Part shown: positions 29,553 to 38,807 of the stretch, in pieces
How positions within the stretch are numbered: the stretch's first letter is position 1
Layout: every line of letters begins with the position of its first letter
Assembly: GCA_903833215.1 (NCBI GenBank)
Contig: CAILEM010000097.1
Span: forward strand, 1 to 64,000
From: an uncultured Armatimonadota bacterium
GTDB taxonomy: Bacteria > Armatimonadota > Fimbriimonadia > Fimbriimonadales > Fimbriimonadaceae
DNA: 64,000 bases
Reading direction: 5' to 3'
The notes under the pieces: generated by a model
What the model saw: only the letters and a program-made list of their open reading frames with translations
Databases searched by the model: none
What the model was told of the DNA's origin: nothing
Position numbers and translations under genes: made by a program

Positions 29553-30128
29553 ATGTCGAAACTGAAAGTATTAATTGCGGATGACGAACCGATCATCCTT
29601 TTGGACCTGAAACAGATGCTGGAGAACCTCGGATACGAGGTCGTCGCCGAGGCAAGCGATGGACAGCAGGCGACTGAACTTGCGAGAGAGACACATCCCG
29701 ATGTCTGCATTTTGGACGTTAAGATGCCCGTCATGGACGGCATTGAGGCAGTTGGAATCATTACCGAGGAGAATATCGCTCCCACGATTCTATTGACCGC
29801 CTACTCGGACAAGGAACTCGTCGACCGAGCTAAGAACGCGGGCGTTTTTGCTTACCTCGTGAAGCCGTTCAAGCCGAGCGACTTGCCTCCTGCCATCGAA
29901 GTTGCCCGAAGCCGCTTTGAACAGAATGTTCAACTTTCGAAAGAAGTCGGCACGCTCCAAGAGCGACTCGAAGCTCGAAAGCTTGTTGATCGAGCGAAAG
30001 GCATCCTCATGGATGAGCACAAACTCTCCGAAGGCGAAGCATACCGACGCATTCAAGTGCAGTCGATGAACCTTCGAAAGACGATGCGCGAAGTCGCAGA
30101 AGCGATCATCCTCGCCAAGTCCATTTAA
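29553..30128 (+). CDS. Response regulator with ANTAR RNA-binding output domain
   Basis: Receiver (VLIADDEPIILLDLKQMLENLGYEVV) and ANTAR (LEARKLVDRAKGILMDEHKLSEGEAYRRIQVQSMNLRKTMREVAEAII). Confidence 0.93.
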   Translation: MSKLKVLIADDEPIILLDLKQMLENLGYEVVAEASDGQQATELARETHPDVCILDVKMPVMDGIEAVGIITEENIAPTILLTAYSDKELVDRAKNAGVFAYLVKPFKPSDLPPAIEVARSRFEQNVQLSKEVGTLQERLEARKLVDRAKGILMDEHKLSEGEAYRRIQVQSMNLRKTMREVAEAIILAKSI

Positions 30129-30155
30129 GCTTCTTGGTCGTGCTATAACCACAGC

Positions 30156-30653
30156 ATGACTGAGATTCTTTGGGCCCCTTGGCGTATGACTTACATTCAA
30201 AGACCCACGACAGGCAAGCCGAGCGGAGATATCTTCCTCGACTTACCTGCCGAAAACCAAGACGAGAAGAATTTCATTCTTTACCGCGGAAATTCGGCGT
30301 TCGTCATTCTGAATGCATTCCCTTATACCAGTGGCCATCTTATGGTCGCCCCGTACCGCCAAGTCGCGTCGATCGAGCTCCTCGACGATGCCGAACTGCT
30401 TGAGATCAACCAACTGGTAGCCAAAGCCGTTGGATGGCTCAAAGCCATTTACAAGCCGGATGGATTCAACATTGGTGTGAACCTAGGTTCCGCCGCAGGA
30501 GCGGGCATTCCTGTCCATATTCATTGGCACGTGGTCCCTCGTTGGAGCGGTGACGCAAATTTCATGACCTCAGTGGGCAACCTTAGGGTCATCCCCGAAT
30601 CTCTTGAGGCAACCTACACGAGGCTGATGCAGGCGGTCGAGCTTGACGCTTGA
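30156..30653 (+). CDS. HIT family hydrolase
   Basis: HIHWHVVPRW histidine triad; TSGHLMVAPYRQVAS. Confidence 0.92.
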   Translation: MTEILWAPWRMTYIQRPTTGKPSGDIFLDLPAENQDEKNFILYRGNSAFVILNAFPYTSGHLMVAPYRQVASIELLDDAELLEINQLVAKAVGWLKAIYKPDGFNIGVNLGSAAGAGIPVHIHWHVVPRWSGDANFMTSVGNLRVIPESLEATYTRLMQAVELDA

Positions 30654-31248
30654 CGATCTGAAGCTGGAAGCGTCGACATGTACGGGTTGTGCCCTCTCCG
30701 AAAGACGCACGAATGTGGTTTTCGGCGAAGGTGATCCTCAATCGCCGCTCGTGCTCATAGGTGAAGGCCCTGGCGAGACCGAGGACAAGATGGGCCGACC
30801 GTTCGTTGGACGCGCGGGTCAACTTCTCGATAAGGCAATCAACGAGGCCGGGCTCCAGAGGTCGCAGCTCTACATCACCAACACTGTAAAATGCCGCGCT
30901 GCCGATTGGAGCACGGGCAAGCCCGTCAACCGAGCCCCAGTTGAGGCCGAAGTGCAAGCATGCCGTCGCTGGCTCGAACCTCAGGTAGCTCTTCTCAAAC
31001 CGAAAGTCATTCTCTGCATCGGTGCACCGAGTGCGAAGAACTTGATCAAGAAGAACTTCCAGATCACGAAAGAGCGGGGAATCTACTTTCCGTGCGAATT
31101 CGCACGCACCGCGATCGCAACCCTCCATCCGTCGTATATCCTTCGCCAAATGAACATCAGCGGCGACGGTGGCTATTCCCTTCTTGTGGCCGATATTACG
31201 CGAGCTTGGGAAGCAGCACAAAAACTTGCCAAACAGTCTCACGATTAG
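30643..31248 (+). CDS. Type-4 Fe-S uracil-DNA glycosylase
   Basis: CTGCALSERRTNVVFGEGDPQSPLVLIGEGPGETEDKMGRPFVGRAGQLLD; TNTVKCR; ATLHPSYILR. Confidence 0.92.
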   Translation: MTLDDLKLEASTCTGCALSERRTNVVFGEGDPQSPLVLIGEGPGETEDKMGRPFVGRAGQLLDKAINEAGLQRSQLYITNTVKCRAADWSTGKPVNRAPVEAEVQACRRWLEPQVALLKPKVILCIGAPSAKNLIKKNFQITKERGIYFPCEFARTAIATLHPSYILRQMNISGDGGYSLLVADITRAWEAAQKLAKQSHD

Positions 31249-31277
31249 TTGAACAAGGCCGACTACAATAGTGGACT

Positions 31278-33620
31278 ATGAGTCGTCCGCGATTTCCGGT
31301 GGCAATGGGTCTCCTTGCCCTCTCCTACGCAGCCTTTGCCCAGGTTCATCCACACAACTTCGATCTGCTCGACGTGAAGTGGCATGTTGACCTCAAGACC
31401 TATGAAGAAAGCGGTTTGCTGACGGGTGACATCGTAAATACCATGACGGTTCTTTCCGAACCTACAAGTGTCTCCTTCGACTGTGCAAAGCTTCATGTCC
31501 AAAGGGTTGAGGTCGATGGAAAACCAGCTAAATTCAGCACGACTGTCACGACCCTGACCGTCAATCTTCCGGAAGGTACGAAGGCCAATCAGACGGTCAA
31601 GATTCACGTCTACTACGACGGGCACCCCGAGGCAGGACTGTATCTCGTTCCCGCCGAGCGCGCGTTCCCTGCCCATACGAATGTGATCTACTCGCAGGGC
31701 GAGATGGAAGACAACCGTTATTGGCTTCCCACGTGGGATTATCCGGACGACAAAGCAACCAGCGAGGGAATTATCGAAGTCGCGAAAGGCGAAACCGCGA
31801 TTAGCAATGGCAAGTTGCTCGATGTCCAGGAGAAAAGCGACCGCAGAATATTCCACTGGAAAGTAGATCAACCTCATGCGACGTACCTGATCTCCGTCAT
31901 TGCCGGCAAATACGAAGGTGGCCACGGAATGTGGGGAAAGATGCCGGTGGATTACTACGTGCCCCAGGGGCTGCTCGAAATGGGGGACGCGACATTCGGA
32001 CGAACCGAGAAGATCATCGACTTCTACTCAAAGCTCACCGGATTCAGTTACCCGTATGCAAAGTTCTGCCAGAGCGCTGTTCCCGACTACATGTTTGGTG
32101 GGATGGAGAACATCACGGCGGTAACGCAGACGATTGGTGCTTTGCACCCCAAATCGGCGGAACCCTTAGCTGACTCGACTGGCCTCGTGGCTCACGAACT
32201 CGCGCACCAATGGTTTGGAGACACCATTACATGCAGCGGATGGAGCGATGCCTGGCTCAACGAAGGATTTGCTACCTTCCTTCCCCACTTTTGGTACCGC
32301 TTCAAAGGCGACACCGAAAACTACGACCTTGGTCGCTATGGAGATTTCCAAGGTGCCCTCGGCGCACATCGTGATTCGACACGGCCGGTCGTTTGGACAG
32401 GCTATAAGAATGCTCTGGATATGTTCAACGGCTTCATCTACCCTGGTGGGTCATCGCGCATGTTCATGCTCATGGATCAACTTGGAGAAGAGAAATTCTG
32501 GAAGTGCATCACTGCTTATCTCAACGAGCGCAAATTCACTTCGTTCGCGACCCCGGCTTTTTTCGAGAGCTTGTCGAAGTCGTCTGGAGTTGACCTAACG
32601 CCATTCATGAAACAATGGTTCTACACTGCAGGGGCACCCAATCTCAATGTATCCGAAAGAGACGGCAACCTAATTATCAAGCAGACGGCTCCCTACTTCG
32701 ACCTAAACCTCGACGTGTGGACGCTCGATGGTGGAAGCTGGTTCAAAAAGAAGCTCGCCGTCTCGGGAAGAGAGACGACGATGGCGCGGGGCAACCAGGC
32801 TGGAAAACCAGTTTTGGTCGATCCTCGATGCTTTGTGATGGCCAACATTACCGTCGATATCCCCTACTCAGTCGACGAACGAATTCAGCTGTTCAATAAC
32901 GCTCCTAATGCGGGTGAGAAGGCACGCATTCTCGACACGATGACTCAAGGCTTTAGTGCCGACCAGTGGCTATCCTTCGCTAAAACCATTAAGTCTCCTG
33001 TCCTCCTTGAGCGAGTCATCGGCCATCTAGGTGCGAATGCTGAGACCTTTTTGCTTGAACTCACCCAATCAAACGATCGAAGAGTTGCCAATTCAGCGAT
33101 TGGCCAACTCGGTGGACTGCCCTCCTCTTCTCAGATCGTTTCACGGCTCTCCATACTCTCCGTCAATGATCCCAACGACTTGATTCGCCAAAACGCTCTC
33201 AGAGGACTGATAAACCTAACGGGTGATGAGGCTTTGGTGGCGAAGGCTTGGAAGACGGATGCGTACCAAGATGGATATCGCCAGATGGCCCTCGCATGGT
33301 GGAATCAACACAAGCCAGATGTCGCCCGGGAGAAGTGTCTTGAGACTCTCACCAAGCCGACCGCTGAACCAACGCGGCAAACTGCCATTTCTTACCTCGG
33401 TGGCCTAAAAGATAAGCCGGGAGAAACTCGTGTGTATGACGCACTGGCTGCGATCCTCAAAGAGACATCTTTCGGAGCACGGTCTCGAGCCATCGGTGCC
33501 CTGGCTCAATACGGAAATCCAGCGGCGATTCCGCTTCTAGAGCCTTTCCGTAACCACAGCCTCGTGTTCTTCCGTGAAGGAGTCGAAGGTGCACTTGCGA
33601 CTCTCAGCGCGAAGAAGTAG
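31278..33620 (+). CDS. M1 family aminopeptidase with C-terminal HEAT-like repeats
   Basis: GGMENITAV, HELAHQWFGDTITC..W.DAWLNEGFATF; C-terminal region of repeated helical pairs. Confidence 0.9.
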   Translation: MSRPRFPVAMGLLALSYAAFAQVHPHNFDLLDVKWHVDLKTYEESGLLTGDIVNTMTVLSEPTSVSFDCAKLHVQRVEVDGKPAKFSTTVTTLTVNLPEGTKANQTVKIHVYYDGHPEAGLYLVPAERAFPAHTNVIYSQGEMEDNRYWLPTWDYPDDKATSEGIIEVAKGETAISNGKLLDVQEKSDRRIFHWKVDQPHATYLISVIAGKYEGGHGMWGKMPVDYYVPQGLLEMGDATFGRTEKIIDFYSKLTGFSYPYAKFCQSAVPDYMFGGMENITAVTQTIGALHPKSAEPLADSTGLVAHELAHQWFGDTITCSGWSDAWLNEGFATFLPHFWYRFKGDTENYDLGRYGDFQGALGAHRDSTRPVVWTGYKNALDMFNGFIYPGGSSRMFMLMDQLGEEKFWKCITAYLNERKFTSFATPAFFESLSKSSGVDLTPFMKQWFYTAGAPNLNVSERDGNLIIKQTAPYFDLNLDVWTLDGGSWFKKKLAVSGRETTMARGNQAGKPVLVDPRCFVMANITVDIPYSVDERIQLFNNAPNAGEKARILDTMTQGFSADQWLSFAKTIKSPVLLERVIGHLGANAETFLLELTQSNDRRVANSAIGQLGGLPSSSQIVSRLSILSVNDPNDLIRQNALRGLINLTGDEALVAKAWKTDAYQDGYRQMALAWWNQHKPDVAREKCLETLTKPTAEPTRQTAISYLGGLKDKPGETRVYDALAAILKETSFGARSRAIGALAQYGNPAAIPLLEPFRNHSLVFFREGVEGALATLSAKK

Positions 33621-33623
33621 ACG

Positions 33624-34751
33624 TCATTGGTTGGACGAGTCGAGGCTCGTCCAACCATCGTAAAACGCCTTACGAGCTTGAGTCGCACGCTCAACGCAGC
33701 CTGTACCCACCGCATTGACGTGCCCCATCTTTCTCCCCGGCTTGGCGATTTCCTTGCCATACCAGTGAAAGTAGGTATTCGGTATCGCTAGTGCGGCACT
33801 GATCGCATCGCTATAGCAACCGGAGGGCGATCGACCTAGTAGATTCGCCATACAGGTTTCTGCGCCCACTGGTTCAATTATTGGCCAGCCCATGACGAGC
33901 CGTATGTGTTGTTCAAACTGACTCACCCCACCCCAATCGAGCGTGTAGTGCCCTGTGTTGTGGGGCCTTGGCGCGATCTCGTTGACCTGGAACGATCCAT
34001 CGGCAAGTTCAAAGAGCTCAACACCGTACAGTCCCCTGCCGCCAACCGCCTCCACTGCAGCATAGGCAGCTTCAGAAGCATCCACTCCAGCCGGGAAAAC
34101 CAGGTCGCAGACGTGATCGACTTGAACCGTCTCCATCGTGGGAAAACTACCCATCCCAAACGGTCCAACATAGACCATGACCGCCAGCTCTCGGCGAAAG
34201 GGCACGAACTGTTCGGCCAGCCAACCACCGCCCTCCCAGGCGGAGCGATTCTGTTCGAGTTCACGCAGATTCTTTATGGATCGCGCGCCTTTCCCGTCGT
34301 AGCCCCCAAACCGGGTCTTGATCATCATGGGAAACCCAATGTCTGCAATAGCGCCCGAGGGATCGGCCTCTAACGGAACAGCGTTTGGCGATGGCACACC
34401 TGCCACTTGCAAGGCTTGCCTCTGCCGAAGCTTGTCTTGAATCGTATCCAAGGAGGCAATGCTGGGCACGATCGCATCTTCTGAGACACCCGCAAGCTCA
34501 CAAGCTGCTCGGATGTCTTTGGCAAGGATGAATTCGTTTTCAAGGGTCACGCGTTCACACTGCATCAAGACCTCGGCGATCCTCTCTGGATCGCTAAGTT
34601 CACCTTTTATCGCTGCTGCGATCTGTGACGCAGGTGTATTCCACGAGTTATCGAGCGATAAGCATCGCAATCCTGCTCGCTGAGCTGCCTGGATAGACAT
34701 ACGGGCCAACTGCCCTCCGCCAAGAAAACCGATGTCAAACCGTGTTGCCAC
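33624..34751 (-). CDS. purK: N5-carboxyaminoimidazole ribonucleotide synthase
   Basis: IGFLGGGQLARMSIQAAQRAG; KTRFGGYDGKGA; NEIAPRPHNTGHYTLD; GTG at 34751 preferred over the longer ORF overlapping fabI. Confidence 0.9.
   Translation of the reverse strand: MATRFDIGFLGGGQLARMSIQAAQRAGLRCLSLDNSWNTPASQIAAAIKGELSDPERIAEVLMQCERVTLENEFILAKDIRAACELAGVSEDAIVPSIASLDTIQDKLRQRQALQVAGVPSPNAVPLEADPSGAIADIGFPMMIKTRFGGYDGKGARSIKNLRELEQNRSAWEGGGWLAEQFVPFRRELAVMVYVGPFGMGSFPTMETVQVDHVCDLVFPAGVDASEAAYAAVEAVGGRGLYGVELFELADGSFQVNEIAPRPHNTGHYTLDWGGVSQFEQHIRLVMGWPIIEPVGAETCMANLLGRSPSGCYSDAISAALAIPNTYFHWYGKEIAKPGRKMGHVNAVGTGCVERATQARKAFYDGWTSLDSSNQ
33628..33657. terminator. Bidirectional hairpin between convergent genes
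   Basis: GGTTGGACGAG TCGAGG CTCGTCCAACC. Confidence 0.65.
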
Positions 34752-34830
34752 GGCGAAGAGGGTACCGCCACAAAACACAAGTTCATACAAGATTAGCGTC
34801 ACACGATGCCAAGCAGGGTAAAACGTTGAG

Positions 34831-35595
34831 ATGCTGCTTGAAGGCAAAAAGGGTCTTGTCCTTAACGTTTTAAATAAAAACTCCATCGCATGGGCGATCG
34901 CGGATGCCGCGAACCTCCAGGGGGCGACTGTGGGTATGGGTGTTCAGAATGAGCGCCTATTGGATGGAGCCCTTAAGCTTATTGAGGGCCGCGAGAGATT
35001 CGATCCATTTCTGATCGATTTCAGCGATCAAACTCAGTTCGACTCACTGGCCGAACAGGTCGCCGAGAAATACGGCAAGATCGACTTTTTGGTACATAGC
35101 GTAGGCTTCGCGCCAAAGGAAGCGATGACCGGTCGTTTCATTGATACGACGCTAGAGGATTACCAGACGGCAATGGCGATCAGCGCATTTTCGCTGGGTC
35201 GACTCTGTCAGGTGATGGAACCACTCCTCAATGAGGATGCCAGCGTCATCACACTCAGCTACCTGGGAAGTACACGAGCCCTGCGTAACTACAACGTGAT
35301 GGGCGTCTGCAAGGCAGCTTTGGAATCTACCGTGAGATATCTCGCAGTAGAACTTGGAGACCGCGGAATCCGAGTCAACACCCTCTCACCTGGACCAGTC
35401 AACACCGTCGCTGGACGAGGCGTCTCCGGTCTTACGGACATGATCAAGATTGTTCACGATCGTGCACCGCTCAAGCGCCCCTACGGAAAGGAAGAGGTTG
35501 CGACCTCAGCCGTGTACTTGCTGAGCGACTTGAGCAAGGGTGTCACCGGTCAAATCATCTTCATCGACTCCGGCTACACCGTCGTCGGAATGTAG
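34831..35595 (+). CDS. fabI: Enoyl-ACP reductase
   Basis: LNVLNKNSIAWAIADAANLQGA; YLGSTRALRNYNVMGVCKAALESTVRYLAVELG. Confidence 0.92.
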   Translation: MLLEGKKGLVLNVLNKNSIAWAIADAANLQGATVGMGVQNERLLDGALKLIEGRERFDPFLIDFSDQTQFDSLAEQVAEKYGKIDFLVHSVGFAPKEAMTGRFIDTTLEDYQTAMAISAFSLGRLCQVMEPLLNEDASVITLSYLGSTRALRNYNVMGVCKAALESTVRYLAVELGDRGIRVNTLSPGPVNTVAGRGVSGLTDMIKIVHDRAPLKRPYGKEEVATSAVYLLSDLSKGVTGQIIFIDSGYTVVGM

Positions 35596-36465
35596 ATGCG
35601 GCTTCTGGCAGTACCGAACTGGTCTTTCGGTCGAAACACCGCGCTGTTACGTGAGTTTCAGCAGGTGCTTTCGCGGGAAGACATCCAGCTTCATTACTGC
35701 CAAGGCGACGTTGACCACAATAGAACCGTCACTGCATTCAGCGGTGAACCCAATGCGATTGAGTCGGCTCTGATCCGACTCTGTGAGCTCGCTTTTGATA
35801 CGATCGACCTCAATCGGCACGTCGGCGTTCATCCTCGCATCGGTGCACTTGATGTTTGCCCCCTCGTACCGCTCGAATCGGGCCCTCAAGCCTTCTTTCA
35901 GGCAAACGCACTTGCAGACCGCATCGCTGCCAATATCGCGGGAAGGCACCGTGTTCCCGTGTTCCTGTATGAACGATCGGAACGTGGCCGACATGAAGCC
36001 GACCTTCCATCTCTGCGTAAGGGAGGTTTCGGTGGACTCATCGGTAAGATCCTGAACCCAGATTTCGGTCCCCAACATGCTCATCCTCAACTGGGCGTAA
36101 CGATTCTGGGTGTTCGAGATTTCCTCGTCGCCATGAACGCCGATTTGACGACGGAGGATATTGATGTCGCTAAGCGAATCGCAAAGCAGATACGCGACCT
36201 TCGTCGTGAGGGTGATCCGCGATTTCTTGGGGTTAGGGCGCTCGGCTTCCCTCTGGCATCCCGGGGTCTTGTTCAGGTCAGCATGAACCTAACGTTGCCT
36301 GATATTACGACGATTGATCCAATTCTTGAATGGATCGGGCAAAAAGCACTTTATGAGCGATTACGGGTCGTTAGCACGGAACTCATTGGCGTGATTCGAG
36401 ACGTCGACGTTCCCAACGCAACTCGTCTCCCGATCCGCGAAAAACAAATTGTGTCCACCCAGTAG
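35596..36465 (+). CDS. ftcD: Glutamate formimidoyltransferase
   Basis: VPNWSFGRN; HVGVHPRIGALDVCPLVPLE; PDFGPQHAHPQLGVTILGVRDFLVAMNADL. Confidence 0.87.
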   Translation: MRLLAVPNWSFGRNTALLREFQQVLSREDIQLHYCQGDVDHNRTVTAFSGEPNAIESALIRLCELAFDTIDLNRHVGVHPRIGALDVCPLVPLESGPQAFFQANALADRIAANIAGRHRVPVFLYERSERGRHEADLPSLRKGGFGGLIGKILNPDFGPQHAHPQLGVTILGVRDFLVAMNADLTTEDIDVAKRIAKQIRDLRREGDPRFLGVRALGFPLASRGLVQVSMNLTLPDITTIDPILEWIGQKALYERLRVVSTELIGVIRDVDVPNATRLPIREKQIVSTQ

Positions 36466-36467
36466 GG

Positions 36468-36629
36468 GAGAGGCGTGCCTCGCTTCTTGCTACCGCTGTC
36501 ACTAAGCACATCAGGGCAGCGAGTGCCCCTACACCCAATCGTCATTCGTTCGGGCGAGGCGTCCCTTACTTCTTGCTACCGCTCTGACTAACCAAAGCAG
36601 GTTAGCAGGGCAGCGCCCTGCCCCTACAC
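36468..36629. repeat. Two diverged direct copies (~70-77 bp) of an intergenic palindromic repeat
   Basis: GAGGCGTGCCTCGCTTCTTGCTACCGCTGTCACTAA...AGGGCAGCGAGTGCCCCTACAC and GAGGCGTCCCTTACTTCTTGCTACCGCTCTGACTAA...AGGGCAGCGCCCTGCCCCTACAC. Confidence 0.85.
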
Positions 36630-36638
36630 TGGATGCGG

Positions 36639-37649
36639 TTACTTGGCTAGACCGGGGTGCGCGGCCAGATACTTGTCCGCGTTACTCTTGTCGACCAACT
36701 CGGTTGGAAGAATGATCTTTTTATCTTTTGGCTTGTTGCCCTTGAGAATTTCGGCGGCGACTTCAATCCCTTTAGGACCTGGATCCGGATAGCGGAACGT
36801 TGCATCCAACTTTCCGTCCTTGATCATCTGAACGACTTCCTGCTGGCAGCCATCAACACCGACAAAGATTGGCTTTGTCTTCGGTTTCGTCGCAGCATGG
36901 TCATAGGCTTGGTAAGCACCAATCGCCATCTCGTCGTTGTGAGCGTAGACAGCATCAAATGGCTTGCCGGTCTGGAGGAACGTCTCCATATAGCTTTGTG
37001 CCGCCTGTCGTTGATACTTACAGTCATCGCCTTGGATCACTGAGATTCCAGGGAATTTCTTGAATGCAGCCATCGCACCTTCGCGTCGATCGTTCGTAGC
37101 GTCAGCTCCGCCCTTGCCTTGAATCATGAGGACGATTCCCTTTCCATTCAAGCGCTTCGCGATGTATTCGCCAGCTTGCTTTCCGATTTCGACGTTATCA
37201 CCACCAATATGAACGGTGTACTTATCGCCGGGAATACCACGGTCAAGCAGGATCACGCTCGTGCCCTTATCAAATGCCTTCTCAATCGCGGTCCGAACCG
37301 ACATCTCGGCAGGACTGACGAGCAGAACCTTGGGCGACTCAAGCATCAGCGTATCGATCTGGCTGATCTGCTTATTCGGGTCATCTTCCGCCGCCTGCTC
37401 CTCAAACTTGAAAGCAGATTTGTTTGCTTCGGCAGCTGCCTTTGTCTCGGCATCAAACTGCTGGCGCCATGGATCCGCGCTGTTCGCCTGCGAAAACACT
37501 ACCAGCGGGAGATTCCCGGCGGTAGTACCGGCTGGCTTCTCCGCCGTTGTCCCAGGGGTCGTGCTCGTTGAGCCACCGCTGTCCCCACTCCCACACCCAA
37601 CGATCATGATCGCCGCAAAGGCGCTGCATGCCCAGAGTCCTAACTTCAT
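36639..37649 (-). CDS. Sugar ABC transporter substrate-binding lipoprotein (RbsB-like)
   Basis: Lipobox IMIVGCGSG; VVFSQANSADPWRQQFDAETKAAAEAN; periplasmic binding type 4 motifs. Confidence 0.9.
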   Translation of the reverse strand: MKLGLWACSAFAAIMIVGCGSGDSGGSTSTTPGTTAEKPAGTTAGNLPLVVFSQANSADPWRQQFDAETKAAAEANKSAFKFEEQAAEDDPNKQISQIDTLMLESPKVLLVSPAEMSVRTAIEKAFDKGTSVILLDRGIPGDKYTVHIGGDNVEIGKQAGEYIAKRLNGKGIVLMIQGKGGADATNDRREGAMAAFKKFPGISVIQGDDCKYQRQAAQSYMETFLQTGKPFDAVYAHNDEMAIGAYQAYDHAATKPKTKPIFVGVDGCQQEVVQMIKDGKLDATFRYPDPGPKGIEVAAEILKGNKPKDKKIILPTELVDKSNADKYLAAHPGLAK

Positions 37650-37653
37650 CGTC

Positions 37654-38652
37654 CTAAACCCTCCGTCCCAAATTCTGTAAATACACGGCCAAGAGAATAA
37701 TAACTCCCTTCCAGCCCTGGCCGACGTAGTAGCTCACGCCGTCCAAGATCAGCAACACATTGAGGCACACGATAAACAGCGCACCCACAAATGTCCCGAC
37801 CACATTACCGTACCCGCCCACGAGTGCCGTTCCACCCACAACCGCGGCAGTAATCGCATCAAGCTCGTAACCCATGCCTGCACTGGGCTGGCCATTTGAG
37901 TTTCTTGCGGTGAACAAAATGGCGGCGAGGGCGATGCAAAACCCGTTGATCGCAAACGCTCCAATGCGTACTCGATCTACAGGCACCCCGGCATACCTCG
38001 CGGCCTCTGAGTTGCCTCCAAGTGCATAGACCCTTCGCCCGAACACGGTTTTGGCAAGGATCACCGTTCCGGCAGCTGTTGCCAATAAGAGAATCCACCC
38101 AGCTATCGGAATGCCGAGCCAAGGCGACTCGAAAAACGCAATCTGGTCCTTCATCCCCGAGATGTTCGCATTGTTTGTGTAGACAAACGCGATCCCTCTT
38201 AGGCTCACCATTCCCGCCAGGGTTACCACGAACGGCTGTAGTTTCGTAAACCCGATAATCGCGCCCAAGACCGACCCAATCAAGGTGCCGATAAACAGGA
38301 CATAGGCGATCGTCAGCGGAGTCGAAGCACCATGGACGAGCCAGGTGGCACAGATGCAGTTGAGCAACCCCATCGCTGAGCCGGCGCTAAGGTCAATGCC
38401 CCCTACCAAAATGACAAATGTCGCCCCGATGGCCAAGCAACCAGGGACCGCCAACTGACCAAGAACGTTTCGCAGGTTCCCAACCGAAAAGAACACGGAA
38501 TGGAAGAGTGCACCCGGCGCATCCGTATGGGGTGTATCGAACAGAGCCACCAGCAAAAGTAAAACGAGTCCAACGAGCCCCTGATATTTTTGGAGGATGG
38601 GGAAAATCTTGCGAACCGCACCACCCGAACGAACTACCTTATCGATCGCCAA
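37654..38652 (-). CDS. Sugar ABC transporter permease (RbsC-like)
   Basis: VILVGGIDLSAGSAMGLL; LGGNSEAARYAGVPVDRVR; GTALVGGYGNVVGTFVGAL. Confidence 0.9.
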   Translation of the reverse strand: MAIDKVVRSGGAVRKIFPILQKYQGLVGLVLLLLVALFDTPHTDAPGALFHSVFFSVGNLRNVLGQLAVPGCLAIGATFVILVGGIDLSAGSAMGLLNCICATWLVHGASTPLTIAYVLFIGTLIGSVLGAIIGFTKLQPFVVTLAGMVSLRGIAFVYTNNANISGMKDQIAFFESPWLGIPIAGWILLLATAAGTVILAKTVFGRRVYALGGNSEAARYAGVPVDRVRIGAFAINGFCIALAAILFTARNSNGQPSAGMGYELDAITAAVVGGTALVGGYGNVVGTFVGALFIVCLNVLLILDGVSYYVGQGWKGVIILLAVYLQNLGRRV

Positions 38653-38807
38653 TCACCGCGCAATTCCCCTTCCACATTCTGCCAACCCATCTGCTTCCCC
38701 CTTGAAGACCTAGCGGAGCATTCTTGCCAACCAGCCAATCCATTTCTAGAAAGGATATCTTCCCCAAGAAGGTGGTATGTTCCTGCCAGACCGTTCAGGA
38801 ATTACAG

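Noticed and set aside
30589-31925. 217-aa and 220-aa minus ORFs opposite UDG and M1 peptidase
   Set aside because: Antisense shadows of clearly conserved plus-strand genes.
33624-34886. Full-length purK ORF from 34886
   Set aside because: The N-terminal 45 aa overlap the fabI start and do not resemble PurK; GTG 34751 fits the ATP-grasp N-terminus.
36468-36633. Possible CRISPR array
   Set aside because: Only two diverged copies with no uniform spacers and no cas genes.
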